A stretch of DNA of 64,000 nt from Panax quinquefolius (taxonomy: Eukaryota > Streptophyta > Magnoliopsida > Apiales > Araliaceae). Shown here one piece after another: positions 11,688 through 22,555 of this stretch. The stretch lies in NCBI GenBank assembly GCA_020205615.1, contig CM035160.1, positions 4,938,437 to 5,002,436 on the forward strand, given 5' to 3'. Made by a program: the position numbers and the translations under genes. The notes below the pieces were generated by a model. The model ran no database searches, was not told the DNA's origin, and saw nothing but the letters and a program-made list of their open reading frames with translations. The number at the start of each line of letters is the position of its first letter. The stretch's first letter is position 1.

Positions 11688-13735
11688 CATAAGTCTCTCG
11701 TATCGGCAAGAAATGAGCAGACTTGGTTAATCTATCGACAATAACCCAAATAACATTTATGCCTTGAGAAACCGTGGGAAGACCCGTAACGAAATCCACG
11801 GTAATATGTTCTCACTTCCATTTCTAATCTCAAGTGATTGTAATGGACCTCTTAGGCACTTGATGCTCGCCTTTTACACGCCGACAAGTTAAACACCTTG
11901 AGATAAACTTTGCAATCTCTCTCTTCATATTGTTCCACCAAAATGTATGTCAAGATCACGATACATTTGGTACTTCCAAGATGGATTGCAAATGGTGTAT
12001 CAGTGTGCCTCCATCACGATCTTGTACTTCAAATCGTAATCATTTGGAACACAAAGTCCGGAGTGGACTCAAGTATTCCTTCTTCATCGATTCTTGCTTC
12101 GAATAGCACCTTCTTGCACTTTCTTCTTTATACGCATCACCTCCGGTTCGTGGGTTCGAAGCAACTTTAACTTTATAGATTAAAGTTGGTTCTATGCGAT
12201 ATACTTGACATCATCGCGCTTCGTTCTCGCATATGATCTTCTACTCAACGCGTCACCTACCACGCTTTGCTTTTCCGGGATGGTATTGAATAGTGTGGTC
12301 GTAATCTTTCAACAATTCGAGCCAACGTCGTTCCGCGTGTTGAGTTCTTTTTTGAGTGAAAAATATTTGAGGCTTTTATAATCAATATATCTCCACTTTC
12401 TCCCCATATAGATAGTGCCTCCGGATCTTTAAGCGAAAATGATCTGCGCTAACTCTAGATCATGAGTAGGATAATTCCTCTCATATTCTTTCAGTTGTCG
12501 CGAGGCATAGGCTATGACTTTCCCACGTTGCATGAGAACACATCCTAACCCTTTGCCTGAAGCATCGATGTAGATAACAAATCCATCTGAACCAGATGGT
12601 ATTGTCAAAATAGTTGCCGAAATGAGTCTCCTCTTGAGATCTTCGAAGCTCTTCCCACATTCCTTGCTCCATTCAAATTTTGTATCTCTACGAGTCAGTT
12701 GCGTTAACGGAATAGCGATTCGAGAATATCCTTCAACGAATCTCCGATAATAACCAACTAAGCCTAGAAAGCTACGTATTTCGATTACCGACTTAGGTTA
12801 CTCTCAACTGTGACTCATATCCCAACCTTGGATAGCACGTCACAATGACACCTATCAGTTTACTATCGCACGAATATGGCGTTCCCTACGAAGAGTCTAG
12901 CTTCGGTGCATTCCACAAAATAAGTCACCAGATAGAGGCTCGGTTATCAACTTCCATAGTTGGGTTTTTAATTCCTGAAGTTCAATAGGAGCCATTCGAT
13001 ATGAGATTTTAGGAATGGGTTTTGTAGCGGGTTCAAAGTCGATACAAAATTCAATATCACACTCTGGGAGTAGGCCAGGAAATTTTTCAGGAAATACGTC
13101 AGGAAATTTACTAACAACAGAAATATCATTCAAATCTGACATATTTTTGTTCAAGTCCATAACATGGCTAAGAAAGCTTGACATCCGTTTTTCAATAAAT
13201 GAATGACTTTATGGCTTGATATAAAAGAGTTTGACTTCAATGGTTTGGTTGCTTAAATTCGAATAACAGGTTGCTTAGGAATATAAAAACTAACAACCTT
13301 ACAAAAGCAATCAATTTGGCATGATGATTAGTTAACCAATCAATCCCTAAAATCACATCAAAAGCAAGTATCTTTAAAGAGATAAGATCAACAGGTAATG
13401 TGATGGTGCCAACTTGGATCAAACAAGATTTATAAACAGTGGATGTGATGAAAGTTTCTCCTAACGGAGTTTCCACAGATAAATCAAAGTCTAATTTCTC
13501 CGGAGTCAAGTTTAAACGTTGAGCACAAGGTGAGAGATAAAAGAATGGGTAGAACCCCAGATTCAATAAGGTATAGACTTCAGAAGAATTTATAATTAAC
13601 TAACCCGTGATACCTTCGCTCAAGTTCCTCGCGTTTTGGGCCACGATAAAACGCTTCTTCCGAGAACCGCTTGACTTTGACTTGTTCAGATCCGTCTCTC
13701 GTGCCACCGTCCCCAACTGAATTAACTTTGTTATA
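11688..13735 (-). pseudogene. Integrase, RNase H, RT and protease remnants, element B
   Basis: Minus-strand similarity to element A runs as integrase (11,690-12,190), RNase H (12,200-12,700), RT thumb (12,700-12,805), a foreign-looking 100-bp module (12,807-12,915), the RT entry (FPDVFPEKFPGLLPECDIEF, YRMAPIELQELK at 12,897-13,184) and protease (13,237-13,566 with FDVILGIDWLTNHHAKL). The RT palm with its FIDD motif is absent, so roughly 600 bp of RT has been deleted. The protease DTG segment is also damaged. No complete enzyme remains. Confidence 0.8.
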
Positions 13736-13739
13736 GAGT

Positions 13740-14400
13740 ACATTCCACCCATCATTGCTTCACAAATTCTCGATTCATGATTTCAATCATTACTCTCTCG
13801 ATCCATATCGAATTGGGGTTGACCGCTCAAGCATAGGGTAATTCAAACTCGATGTTGATTCTCCCAATTGTCATTCAAAAGAGAAATCTATTTTATCTAT
13901 TTTGGCCTTATTGGATCGGACGTCTGTTTCTACAATATCAACGTGTCGTGTGGATTTTACCCATGCATCCTCCATTCTCATTCGTTTGGTTGTTTCTTCT
14001 TTCATCAGAACTTTGATAATAGCATTCTCAGATTCCAGCTCTAATATCTTATACTCTGTCAAAGAGTGCTTCTGTTCAAGCATCGCACATCGGGTAACAC
14101 AATTTAGAATTGTTGCATCTCTTTGCTCCACGACCGCCTTCCGTTCTTCAGCATGCTCTTCTAACTCATGAATACGATTTTGTAATTCTAAATTTCGATC
14201 ATAAAATTCTTCTAATAAATTCTCCTCAGGTTCCTTTTCTTCATCACTCTCAGCTGCTACCTCTGCGACTATCTATCTCTGCAACTATTAATTCTTCACT
14301 CACCACATGGATATCTCTAATTCTTTCTTCGTCTGACATCACATTATCTTGGTTGGCGATTAGAGCTTTCTCCACGGTCTCATTCACTCCATTGTTAATA
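13740..14400 (-). pseudogene. Coiled-coil ORF at the gag position, element B
   Basis: The first Gag codons resemble those of element A (NNGVNETVEKA versus NNGVNQTVETP). After that, similarity to Gag is lost. Instead a Glu/Lys/Arg-rich stretch with leucine heptads appears (RIHELEEHAEERKAVVEQRD, then LEQKHSLTEYKILELESENA). The clean ORF spans 13,871-14,131 (86 codons) and the same character continues to about 14,230 in another frame. No CCHC knuckle is seen. I do not recognise the protein. It could be a captured host segment or a divergent Gag. The coiled-coil call is by eye. Confidence 0.55.
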
Positions 14401-14590
14401 TTCTCAGTCGATATTCTCAAATACTGCCATAAAACAAGGGTTAATTAAATAAATTAACAAATCACATAATATCCCTATATTATGACCAACCAACAAATAA
14501 GCTTAGGTAAGACACACTAGTGAAGGATTTACTCGTCTCTCCCCTCCTAGTTCTATTCCCCGATCTCCGCCAGAGATCATAACCCTAAGC

Positions 14591-14602
14591 TCTGATACCA
14601 AC
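14591..14602 (-). other. Primer-binding site, element B
   Basis: On the minus strand GTTGGTATCAGA lies next to the LTR end at 14,603. Like the other copies it would use initiator Met tRNA. Confidence 0.8.
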
Positions 14603-17288
14603 TGTGACACCCCTAAAATAGGTATACAACACTCATTCCGAGTCGTCAAAATACATGGTACAAAAACAACTACAACTTTATTAATACAACATAAAAATTG
14701 TGAGTTTAAATACAAATATTATCATCTAGACAATATCTACACTCAAATAAGTCCTCATTACAATTATTAATACACTATTTTACAGAATAGTGAGGACTAC
14801 TAGAACCACTTCTAGAACCATCATTCCACACCCCGACTAGTACTCGCTACATTCTCGCCTCCTGAGCAAAAAAAATAGAACAACAAGGAAAAGGGTGAGC
14901 TCAACTAGCCCAGTAAAGAACATTATGACTAAGATAATATAAAACAAATTATCATTAGTCCTCAATAGGGAAAAATCTAATAGAATACAATAGGCAATAA
15001 GTTTGAAATCAATATTCGCAGCGGAAATAATAATTCATTAGAAGAGTTAAGTAGAGAATGAAATCTACTATCATCTATGAATTTAAAAGTCAATCATCAA
15101 TATTTTATCCTTGTAACATCGATCAATATATATCTTGAATCAAATAGTTATCTTTGCACTACAGGCCAAAGATATTCATCAATTGGTCATGTTCATCTCA
15201 ACACCTGTTCATCTTTACACTACGGGCCAAAGATATTCATCAAGAAATCATTCATCTTTGCACTACAGGCCAAATATATTAAGTAATATCATCATTTAGG
15301 ACCGAGGATGATGAAAATATATTTTAAAGAAAACGAATCCAATTGAGACAAAATAACAAATATTTGGGATTCAGTATTTCCTTATCCAAGTTCAAAAATA
15401 CTCCATAATAAACTATCAGAAAGCGTAATTCAAAAATAAAGATCAAAACATGGATACAATCAAAGATAGGAACCATAACAGACAATCTTGGACACAAAAG
15501 AAAATTTAATTTTTCTATGAATAATGTCAGATTCGTAAGTGAATAATGTATCGTATACGTGAATAAGAATCTTCTACACTAAAAGGTAGAAATTCCACAA
15601 GAAAAATTATCATACTTCGTGAATAGTACTCATAAATAGTAACTCTGACATAAAAAGACTAGAATTTCACAAGAAAAATCTTACCAATATTCCGACATAA
15701 TGATATTGAAAGAAATAATATCATTTTTAAAAAATAATATCCCTTACCTCGGAAAGACAAGATTTTTGACCGAATATCGGATATAGTCTTTGCAGGAACT
15801 TGCACCGTATAGCAACACTCAAAGTATCAAAATACTCACAAGAATACGCTCGATAATATAGAGAGAGAAGTAGAGAGAAAACTTCAGTTTCTGAAATGAT
15901 TTTCAATTCTAACCTAAGCACTTTATTTATAGAAAAATACTTAGAACACCAAAGTAAAAAATTGAATATAATAATATATTTATAACCAAATTTTCCTTAG
16001 CCCACCACATCAAAAACATATTTTCCACACAAATGCACCAAAAATGAAAAACATGTTTTAAACAATTTTTGTTACAAAATCAATTTAGACTCAATAATCC
16101 GGAACTTCAATAATTCATAATAAATAGCCCTTTTATCAGAAAAATTTGAACCTCATGTCCTCTTCATAGTAAATTTAATTCTCTACAACTTTGTAGAAGA
16201 AAGTTTTTCCAAATTCTAAACAGAAATTTACCGAAATCCACAAACGAGTGATTTTACAGGCTATAATCAAATTTTAGTCAAAAATTGTGTCCACCAACAC
16301 ACAAAACATGTGTTAAACATTTTTTATAACACCAAACATGTGTTAAACATTTATTGAACAAAAATATTCTTCCTCCTCATATACTCATATATCCTACATT
16401 CATTGTAAAAATATCACCATTATAATAATAAAATATTATTTTATTAGAAAAGATAAAATATCAATTTTCAACAATTGTCACATTTAAAATTTTCTCCATC
16501 TATATCCACATAAAATCAATATTTTCCTCATCATATAAATCAATAATTAATTATTCACAAATAATATTACAGAATCACAATAATCGACAACCGTGCGGGT
16601 TCCTGAAAAGAGAGGGCTTTCCAATAAGAATTTCTCCTTACTGGCGCGCAATTAGGTGACCAAACCTCTCCTTAGATAGAATTTTCTAGACATTGCCAAT
16701 AATATTTTCTAATAATATTATTAAGATAATATGAATTATTGCTTCGATAATGAAAAATATCGTGTAGTGATAATTATCAAACAACAAAGAATATAAAATA
16801 TCAACGCAGCAATTATTGAATCAATAAAATAAAATACTCGAAGCAGAAAACATCGTAACAATTATTGAGTAGTGCCTTCTTACGTAAGAATCAATAATTG
16901 GTGCAATACTGCAGTATTCTCGTCAACAACGCCAGACATCGTGTGTTTTTAACCACCGGGTATTCCAACAAAGTTAATTGTGAATAATCAAGCCAATTAT
17001 TTTTATAAACAACTTATACTTGTCGCTTTCTTTCATCCAATCGCTTTCTATTATGGGGCCCATATATAATTTGTCATGCAATGTATTTAATATTCCCAAA
17101 CAATGAAGAATATTCCACGACACCAACGAATATTCTCCGATAAAATGAATATTTTATAACCACTTGTTTATTTGAAATATTTAATGCATTTTACCCATAA
17201 CTAACCACATTAATCAAATCAACCCTTTACTATTTTAAAATAATAATTAGAGAAATTAAATCTTTATTTATAAAAAAGTTGGGGTCTT
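14603..17288 (-). mobile_element. Element B 5' LTR
   Basis: It starts tgtgacacccc next to the PBS and ends ggggtctt at 17,288, three bases short of a complete end. It contains hairpin units at 15,145-15,280, a GA-rich leader near 15,855-15,880 and a TATA box on the minus strand near 15,925. Confidence 0.8.
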
Positions 17289-17599
17289 CGCTTCTTGATA
17301 AATAACTACGTCGTTATTTTCATAAAAACTCAAATTTGTCGTTTTCTTCATCCGACTGCTATCCGTTATGGGGCCCATAAATGGTCATACTGTCAGCATT
17401 TAATATTCCCTAGCGTAAAGAATATTCCACGACCAAACGAATATTCCCCGACAAATGAATATTTTATAACCACTTGCTTATTTTGACATTTTTTTATATT
17501 TCACCCATAACCAAAGTATTATATCAAATTAATACCTTATTATTCACAATAATAAATAGAGGAAATTTGATTTTATTTATAATAAGTTGGGGTCTTACA
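17289..17599 (-). mobile_element. Element A 5' LTR, distal end
   Basis: The last part nearly repeats 1741-1871 (start of the A 3' LTR), ending in the complete ggggtcttaca. The abutting base (17,600) is the first of an in-frame copia RNase H sequence, so this is the outer edge of the gypsy insertion. Confidence 0.8.
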
Positions 17600-18063
17600 A
17601 ATTGGGCTAGTGATGTTGATGATAGAAAGAGTACAACTTGATTTGTTTTCTTTATGGGTAATTCAGCATTTACATGGTCTTCAAAGAAGCAACCTATTGT
17701 GACCCTCTCTACTTGTGAAGCGAAATATGTTGCTGTTACATCTTGTGTTTGTCAAGCTATTTGGCTTCGAAATCTTTTAAGAGATCTTAATTTGCAACAA
17801 GAGAAGCCAACATAGATTTATATCGATAACAAATCGGCAATTGCATTGGCTAAGAATCCGATGTTTCATGATCGAAGCAAACACATTGATATGAGGTATC
17901 ATTTTATAAGAGAATGTGTTGCAAAGAAAGAAGTTGAACTTGTATTTGTGAGGACTCAAGACCAAATTGCTGATATTTTTACGAAGCCACTCAAAGTCGA
18001 ATTATTTTGCAAATTGCGGAGCTCACTTGGTGTGACAAGTTTAAGAGGGGGTGTTGAAAAATA
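17600..18063 (+). pseudogene. Ty1/copia RNase H end of pol
   Basis: Reading from 17,600 in frame gives the copia RNase H C-terminal half: NWASDVDDRKSTT, FTWSSKKQPIVTLSTCEAKY, IYIDNKSAIALAKNP and FHDRSKHIDMRYHFIRE, then VRTQDQIADIFTKPLK, with the stop at 18,061-18,063. Two in-frame stops (17,639-17,641 and after QEKPT near 17,815) show decay. The polypurine tract AAGAGGGGG follows the domain. The 5' part of the element lies left of the window beyond the gypsy insertion. Confidence 0.92.
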
Positions 18064-18580
18064 AACTTGTCCCAAAGTAATTAAGTATTTAACATATTTA
18101 TGTTTTAATTATTCCCTCTGTTCCTACAAGATTGTCGTTTTAGAAGAAAAAATTTGTTCAAAAATATTTGTGGTTTACAACGTTCTAAGAGAATAAATTT
18201 TTTACTTTCTTATATTACCTCTATCTTCTTTCATTGTCCTAAGAAATTATTTCCTTTGTATTAATAATTTTTAACTTCCCATAAAGGGGTAATGATAAAA
18301 TTTCAAACAAATTTTAATTGTTAAATTGTAGTAATAAATGACTTTTTTAATCTATGTGCAAAAATCTTAAAGGACAATTTTTTATAAATAGAGGTAATAA
18401 TATTTATGAAGCTAGGTTAATTCATGTATTTAAAGGTTCATGAAGCTAGTTAAAAAGATGTCTAGAAAATTATTTTTTATTAAATGTTTATTCATGTACA
18501 TGTATGACAAACAAAAATATAACATTTCTTTTATGATATCATCTCCTCTATATTCTCTAGCTAAGTTTTTATTTCCAACA
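18052..18580 (+). mobile_element. Copia 3' LTR with a MITE inside
   Basis: The LTR starts TGTTG directly after the polypurine tract and most likely ends CAACA at 18,580, a 5-bp inverted pair. A Stowaway-like MITE occupies 18,112-18,397, leaving an LTR of about 240 bp. Its end is 70 bp from the first recognisable codons of the LIFEGUARD pseudogene. Confidence 0.7.
18112..18397. mobile_element. Stowaway-like MITE in copia LTR
   Basis: Imperfect terminal inverted repeats (TTCCCTCTGTTCCTACAAGA against TTACCTCTATTTATAAAAAA) are followed by the shared ATTGTC. TA target duplications lie at 18,110-18,111 and 18,398-18,399. It has no coding capacity and is typical of Tc1/mariner-type MITEs. Confidence 0.7.
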
Positions 18581-18605
18581 CCTTCACGTTGTTTAGGAGA
18601 AATGC

Positions 18606-18615
18606 GACACGTGTC
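18606..18615. promoter_or_regulatory. G-box/ABRE palindrome
   Basis: GACACGTGTC is a perfect palindrome containing CACGTG, the binding core of plant bZIP and bHLH factors. It lies 35-50 bases before the first recognisable codons of the LIFEGUARD pseudogene, so it may be a relic of that promoter. Confidence 0.4.
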
Positions 18616-19473
18616 AAACAAAATGTTGGAAATTTGTTTTCGACAAATTTGATTTGGCAGCCAACTTTCAGGAAATATAATATCGAATCGGGAACTAGCC
18701 AACCGCTGTACCCGGATGTTGGAGTCGCCGGAGCTCCGGTGGTCATTCATTCGTAAAATATACTCCATCGTCGCTATCTAATTGCTCCTTCACCGTTGCA
18801 GTCGGCGCCGTCGTTGTCTACGTCCGTCCCGTTACTACTTTTTTTCTTAACCACCAGTGACGGTTCAGCTCTCTACATCCTTCTCCATTTATTGGTACGT
18901 TGTTTTTCCTAATTTTAAATTGAAGTTTAATTTTCTGGTTTTTGTTGCCCTCTTTAATTTTGTATTTTAGCTCTGTGTCCGTTATCCTATTATTACCAGC
19001 ACCATCCGGTGAATTATATACTGTTTGGAGTGTTCACGATGTCTCTTGCTTTTTCCATCGGGCTTAGTTGTGCATTTACCAATGCTATGTTATCTTTATT
19101 CATTTACTCTGTTTGTGTTGTTACTGTATCAAATTGAGATCATACTTACTCGTGTCCGAACTTAAGTGGTATTCTTTTTATTTTGGAATGCCAATTACCA
19201 AATGAATGCATTATATTGCGTTCAATCTCAGGTTCTCACCCTCCCCCATCTTCTTTTGACTTAGTCACTTAGGAGCACCCTTTTGCGTGGCAGATCAGTT
19301 GCAAACCTTTTCTTTCAATACCCGATTTTCATCAGAAGCAATAACATGTTTGGTTACAAATGAACTGTCTTAAAATTTTCATTAGAAGCAATTCAACAAC
19401 AAGAATATTCCCTTATAAGATGTTCACCAAATTGATAACAAGTTATTAGTTTGAAATTAAAAACAATGAATTC

Positions 19474-19476
<3 letters not shown>

Positions 19477-19518
<42 letters not shown>
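19477..19518. repeat. (TA)n microsatellite
   Basis: About 20 uninterrupted TA repeats in the large intron of the LIFEGUARD pseudogene. Confidence 0.95.
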
Positions 19519-19519
<1 letters not shown>

Positions 19520-19667
19520 TAGCCAAGATCTTTTCACGCTACCCTAATCACGTAAAAAGCGTCCAATCCTCAAGATAAAACACGCTAATACTGTGAAGCT
19601 TGACGGCTTGGACTATCGGGGGATAGATCCGGCGTGAGAGTCAGCACAGACAAATACAAGGATAACA

Positions 19668-19862
19668 ATGGAGGTGTTTAGCTCTAGTATTTTGATAATG
19701 AAAATATTAGTTACCTCTTTAGTGTTGTTCTCTGTCCTCATATACTCGTCGGTTTGTCTTGCATGCCACCGATCTGCCATGACATCAGCCGACTGCATGC
19801 AACCCACCTGCTACTCCCATCACCGTTTGCCGCCCAACCGGAATATGTCTAATCCCCATTAA
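19668..19862 (+). CDS. Small ORF with signal-peptide-like start
   Basis: A 64-codon ORF in the long intron of the LIFEGUARD pseudogene, between two (TA)n tracts. An internal Met begins a hydrophobic stretch, MKILVTSLVLFSVLIYSSVC, that looks like a signal peptide. It is followed by a short polar tail with four cysteines and a Pro/Asn-rich end (HRLPPNRNMSNPH). I recognise no known peptide family; it is not a clear CLE, CEP, IDA or RALF motif. Chance is a real possibility at this length. Confidence 0.25.
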   Translation: MEVFSSSILIMKILVTSLVLFSVLIYSSVCLACHRSAMTSADCMQPTCYSHHRLPPNRNMSNPH

Positions 19863-19996
19863 TTAAATGCAGTCATGATCACCGGTCAAAACCCAAATGG
19901 AAACATATTCACCCAATGGACTGGCCCACTAATTCGGCCCAATACTCCAAATGCCCATAATAAGGACAACCCAAATATATATAAAATGTTATGGCC

Positions 19997-20001
<5 letters not shown>

Positions 20002-20040
<39 letters not shown>
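20002..20040. repeat. (TA)n microsatellite
   Basis: About 19 TA repeats in the same pseudogene intron. Confidence 0.95.
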
Positions 20041-20043
<3 letters not shown>

Positions 20044-20074
20044 GAAAAAAATCAATTTGGCAAACACCTAGACA

Positions 20075-20235
20075 AAAATTATAATGTGAACGAAATTAGG
20101 CTTACAGCTTATTGTTTCACAGAAGCCTAGATAGATTATGTCAAAGATGTGTGAAAAATTATAATGTGAATGAAATTAGGCTTACAGCTTACTGTTTCAC
20201 AGTAGCCTAGATTGATTAAGTCAAAGATATGTGGT
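20075..20235 (+). repeat. 80-bp tandem duplication
   Basis: Two head-to-tail copies with an exact 80-base offset (ATAATGTGAA at 20,081 and 20,161) and only a few mismatches. The unit includes ATTAGGCTTACAGCTTA and TTTCACAG.AGCCTAGAT. Confidence 0.85.
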
Positions 20236-22095
20236 ATTTCATTTTTGTCTCTGGTATTAGACAAATTATATCATGATAAATGTTTTATGGTTGGATTGCC
20301 TTATTGTATCCTTGGCTACCCTCTATGCATGCCCAAATGACACGGTCCGAATAGGAAGGAAAGGAAGAAAATTCAAGCCCAAGAATCGTTGACACTGTTT
20401 TTATCGTAACTTTTGATCCGTTTGGAGTTACGGGAACCATAATATATCAAATCGAAGCTTACGACGAGCCCTACAATACTCATTACCCTTGGACATGATG
20501 GACACCATTAAAAGCCCGAAAAAGGTCCGGAAACATGTGTTCGGGTCTTTTGAAGTATTTTAAGTTTTGGTTCTTTTTGGATTATTTCGTAATTTAATTA
20601 TTTCTTACGTAATTAGGATTACTAGTTTATTGTGTTTTAGGGTTAACTCTTAGCAGTCTGATTTATAAACATTATGACTGCTTATAGTCAATTTATCCAA
20701 CTTCCTGTGATTGCAAAGTTATATAAATTCAATTCATGTTATTGTTTCTATTCGTTATTAGTCTTTCATTGTGTCACCAAATAGAGAAATAGTGAATATT
20801 AGCTTGAATTTTTTCCATCGTCGAAATTGATCGCTGAGTGTTTTGGATGAATTTAATATTTATTTGAATAAAATAAGCGATGATTTTCCCAATTTGATAA
20901 TTTTAATTGTTTAACCTTTTTGTAAGGGTTTGGGTGATGGAAGTGTTTGTTTTTTTCATTGATTGGTATTGTCGTATTATACTTCCTTGGTTATGCTAGG
21001 CATTTGACCTTAAAATTTTGTTCAAACTGAATTGGCAACTGGGAAGGTTATTCGGGAAGCTGTTATTTTAATGTTTGTGGTGGTTGTGGGTCTTACTTTG
21101 TACACATTCTGGGCAGCAAGTAGAGGCTATGACTTCAATTTCTTAGGACCTTTCTTGTTTGGTGCTATTCTTGTGCTTGTGCTTTTTGGCTTCATTCAGG
21201 TTTGTATACATACTTATCCTATTTCCAGTTTATTTGTTTCTATTTGGATTCCAAATTTGTATGCCTGTGATTTTGATAATTTTAGATGTTGTTCCCACGG
21301 GAAAAGACTTCATTGATGATCTATGGTTGTCTAGCATCAATTATATTCTGCGGATACATTGTATACGTCACAGATAACCTAATCAAGCGCTACACTTATG
21401 ATGCTTACACCCGGGCTGCAGTTACTCTCTATTTAGACATCATCAACCTCTTCTTTCGCTGCTAACTGTTTTCAGAGCTGTCGATACTTAGAGAGTTAAC
21501 TATTTTAGTCTCTTTCCCTTCTATTTCTTCATCTTTTGTAAACAACATAAGAAATGTAAGTTTAGAATGTTTTTCCTCTTTTTTGGGGTCTATTTTTAGA
21601 CAATGGTACAGTTGATTAAAATAAAATCCTTTGTTCCAGATAATACTCAGTAAAGTTATAGTAGTAGTTGTCATTTGTCTGTATATGTGAGTGGAAATGG
21701 AGAATGCTTCATTGCAATTAGTATTTCGATTTGCATTGAAGTTGGTCTTGTAGCACTATCATGCCTCTTTATTATGGTTCTTATTGGATATATATAAATA
21801 AGATGTGAAAAAATGGATGACATATATATAATCCGAGTTTGACCAATGTTGTGCATGCTAGTTGGGTGGGGTAGTGGACAAATTAGTCTGATTTGACGCT
21901 CTTGATGTTTTTGTTTGCCAAATTGGAGATCTTGATATCTTTAAATGCTGGAGAGAAGGTGTGGGCTGATGCCTATATGGATAATGGCTGCGTTTCCACA
22001 ATTTTAGTAATCAGAAATTTGGAACAGCTTTGACTGGTGATTTTAAGCGTCTCTAGGAAAACATTTGTGTACATCCTTTTTGCTTGTACTAAGAA

Positions 22096-22170
22096 TCCAG
22101 TGATTGGGACTAAGAGTTTCTGGGTGATAAATTTGGGAAATCCACTGATTGGGACTAAGAGTTTCTGGGG
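22096..22170 (+). repeat. 45-bp offset tandem duplication
   Basis: GATTGGGACTAAGAGTTTCT occurs twice in near-identical flanks, at about 22,102 and 22,147. Confidence 0.75.
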
Positions 22171-22429
22171 TGCTAAATTTAGGTGTTTCTTGACTACAGG
22201 AAAGTAAAGAAAAGGAGAAAACATGAAAGTTCAGCTTGGCTGGATTACATATATCATCCCCTTGTAAATTTTGGTGTAGTTAATTGCTTGAACAGGTAAC
22301 TATTCCAGTTTTGTTTACTTTTAAGTTTTAAGAGTTCTGGCTTCAGAGTTGAAGCCTGTTTACTTAACACTTGAAATATAGATAGTTGTTGAGAAAGTGT
22401 TAAAACTATTTTACTCATGGGCGGTGCTG

Positions 22430-22555
22430 GTAGTCTCTTAGAATAAGACTTATAGGCAGTGCTTGTGGTCTGTTAGCAGAACAGGTCTCATAGGCACAGT
22501 GGGTGGTCTCTTAGCAGAAGAGGGTGCGGTCTCTTAGCAGAAGGGGGTGTTAAGT
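22430..22555 (+). repeat. Short GGTCTCTTAGCAGA repeats
   Basis: Three to four diverged copies of a unit containing GGTCTSTTAGCAGAA and a G-rich tail (AGGGGGTG), spaced 20-45 bases apart. Confidence 0.65.

Larger units (their letters stand above)
11688..17288 (-). mobile_element. Element B: truncated, rearranged gypsy copy
   Basis: Within the 5' LTR of element A lies a second minus-strand element of the same family. It has partial integrase, RNase H, a small part of RT, protease, a coiled-coil ORF in place of most of gag, a PBS and its own 5' LTR (14,603-17,288). Its 3' end and 3' LTR are missing. Relative to an intact A LTR, about 380 bp are lost between the two junctions, so this is not a clean insertion. 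Recombination or an assembly join could explain it. Confidence 0.7.
786..17599 (-). mobile_element. Ty3/gypsy chromovirus (Tekay/Del-like), element A
   Basis: Reading down the minus strand the order is 5' LTR (17,289-17,599 plus 9855-11,687), PBS, gag, CCHC knuckles, protease, RT, RNase H, integrase, chromodomain-like tail, PPT and 3' LTR. This order (integrase last) defines Ty3/gypsy. The chromodomain tail and very long LTRs fit the Tekay/Del clade; the clade is inferred. A solo LTR (2970-6120) splits the integrase and rearranged copy B (11,688-17,288) splits the 5' LTR. Frameshifts break every domain, so it cannot encode its own proteins. Its right end abuts copia RNase H at 17,600, so it inserted in a copia element. 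Confidence 0.85.
18650..21491 (+). pseudogene. LIFEGUARD/BI-1 family pseudogene, four exons
   Basis: Intact members are multi-pass membrane proteins of the TMBIM/Bax-inhibitor fold, linked to ER calcium handling and control of cell death. Exon 1 (about 18,650-18,894) reads WQPTFRKYNIESG, then LESPELRWSFIRKIYSIVAI. Exon 2 (18,971-19,084) reads YYYQHHPVNYILFGVF and GLSCAFTN. Exon 3 (about 21,041-21,199) reads LTLYTFWAASRGYDFNFLGP. Exon 4 (21,286-21,491) reads IIFCGYIVYVTDNLIKRY. Damage: no ATG at the expected start; frameshifts near 18,715, 18,791 and 18,850; TAA at 18,779-18,781; no GT/AG at the exon 2-3 junction; a 1-base loss near 21,455 that gives an early stop at 21,463. Introns are kept, so this is a decayed gene copy, not a retrocopy. 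Confidence 0.9.

Noticed and set aside
13902..14448. + strand ORFs opposite the coiled-coil ORF of element B
   Set aside because: They run against the orientation of the element and lack motifs; the minus-strand reading is in register with the Gag start.
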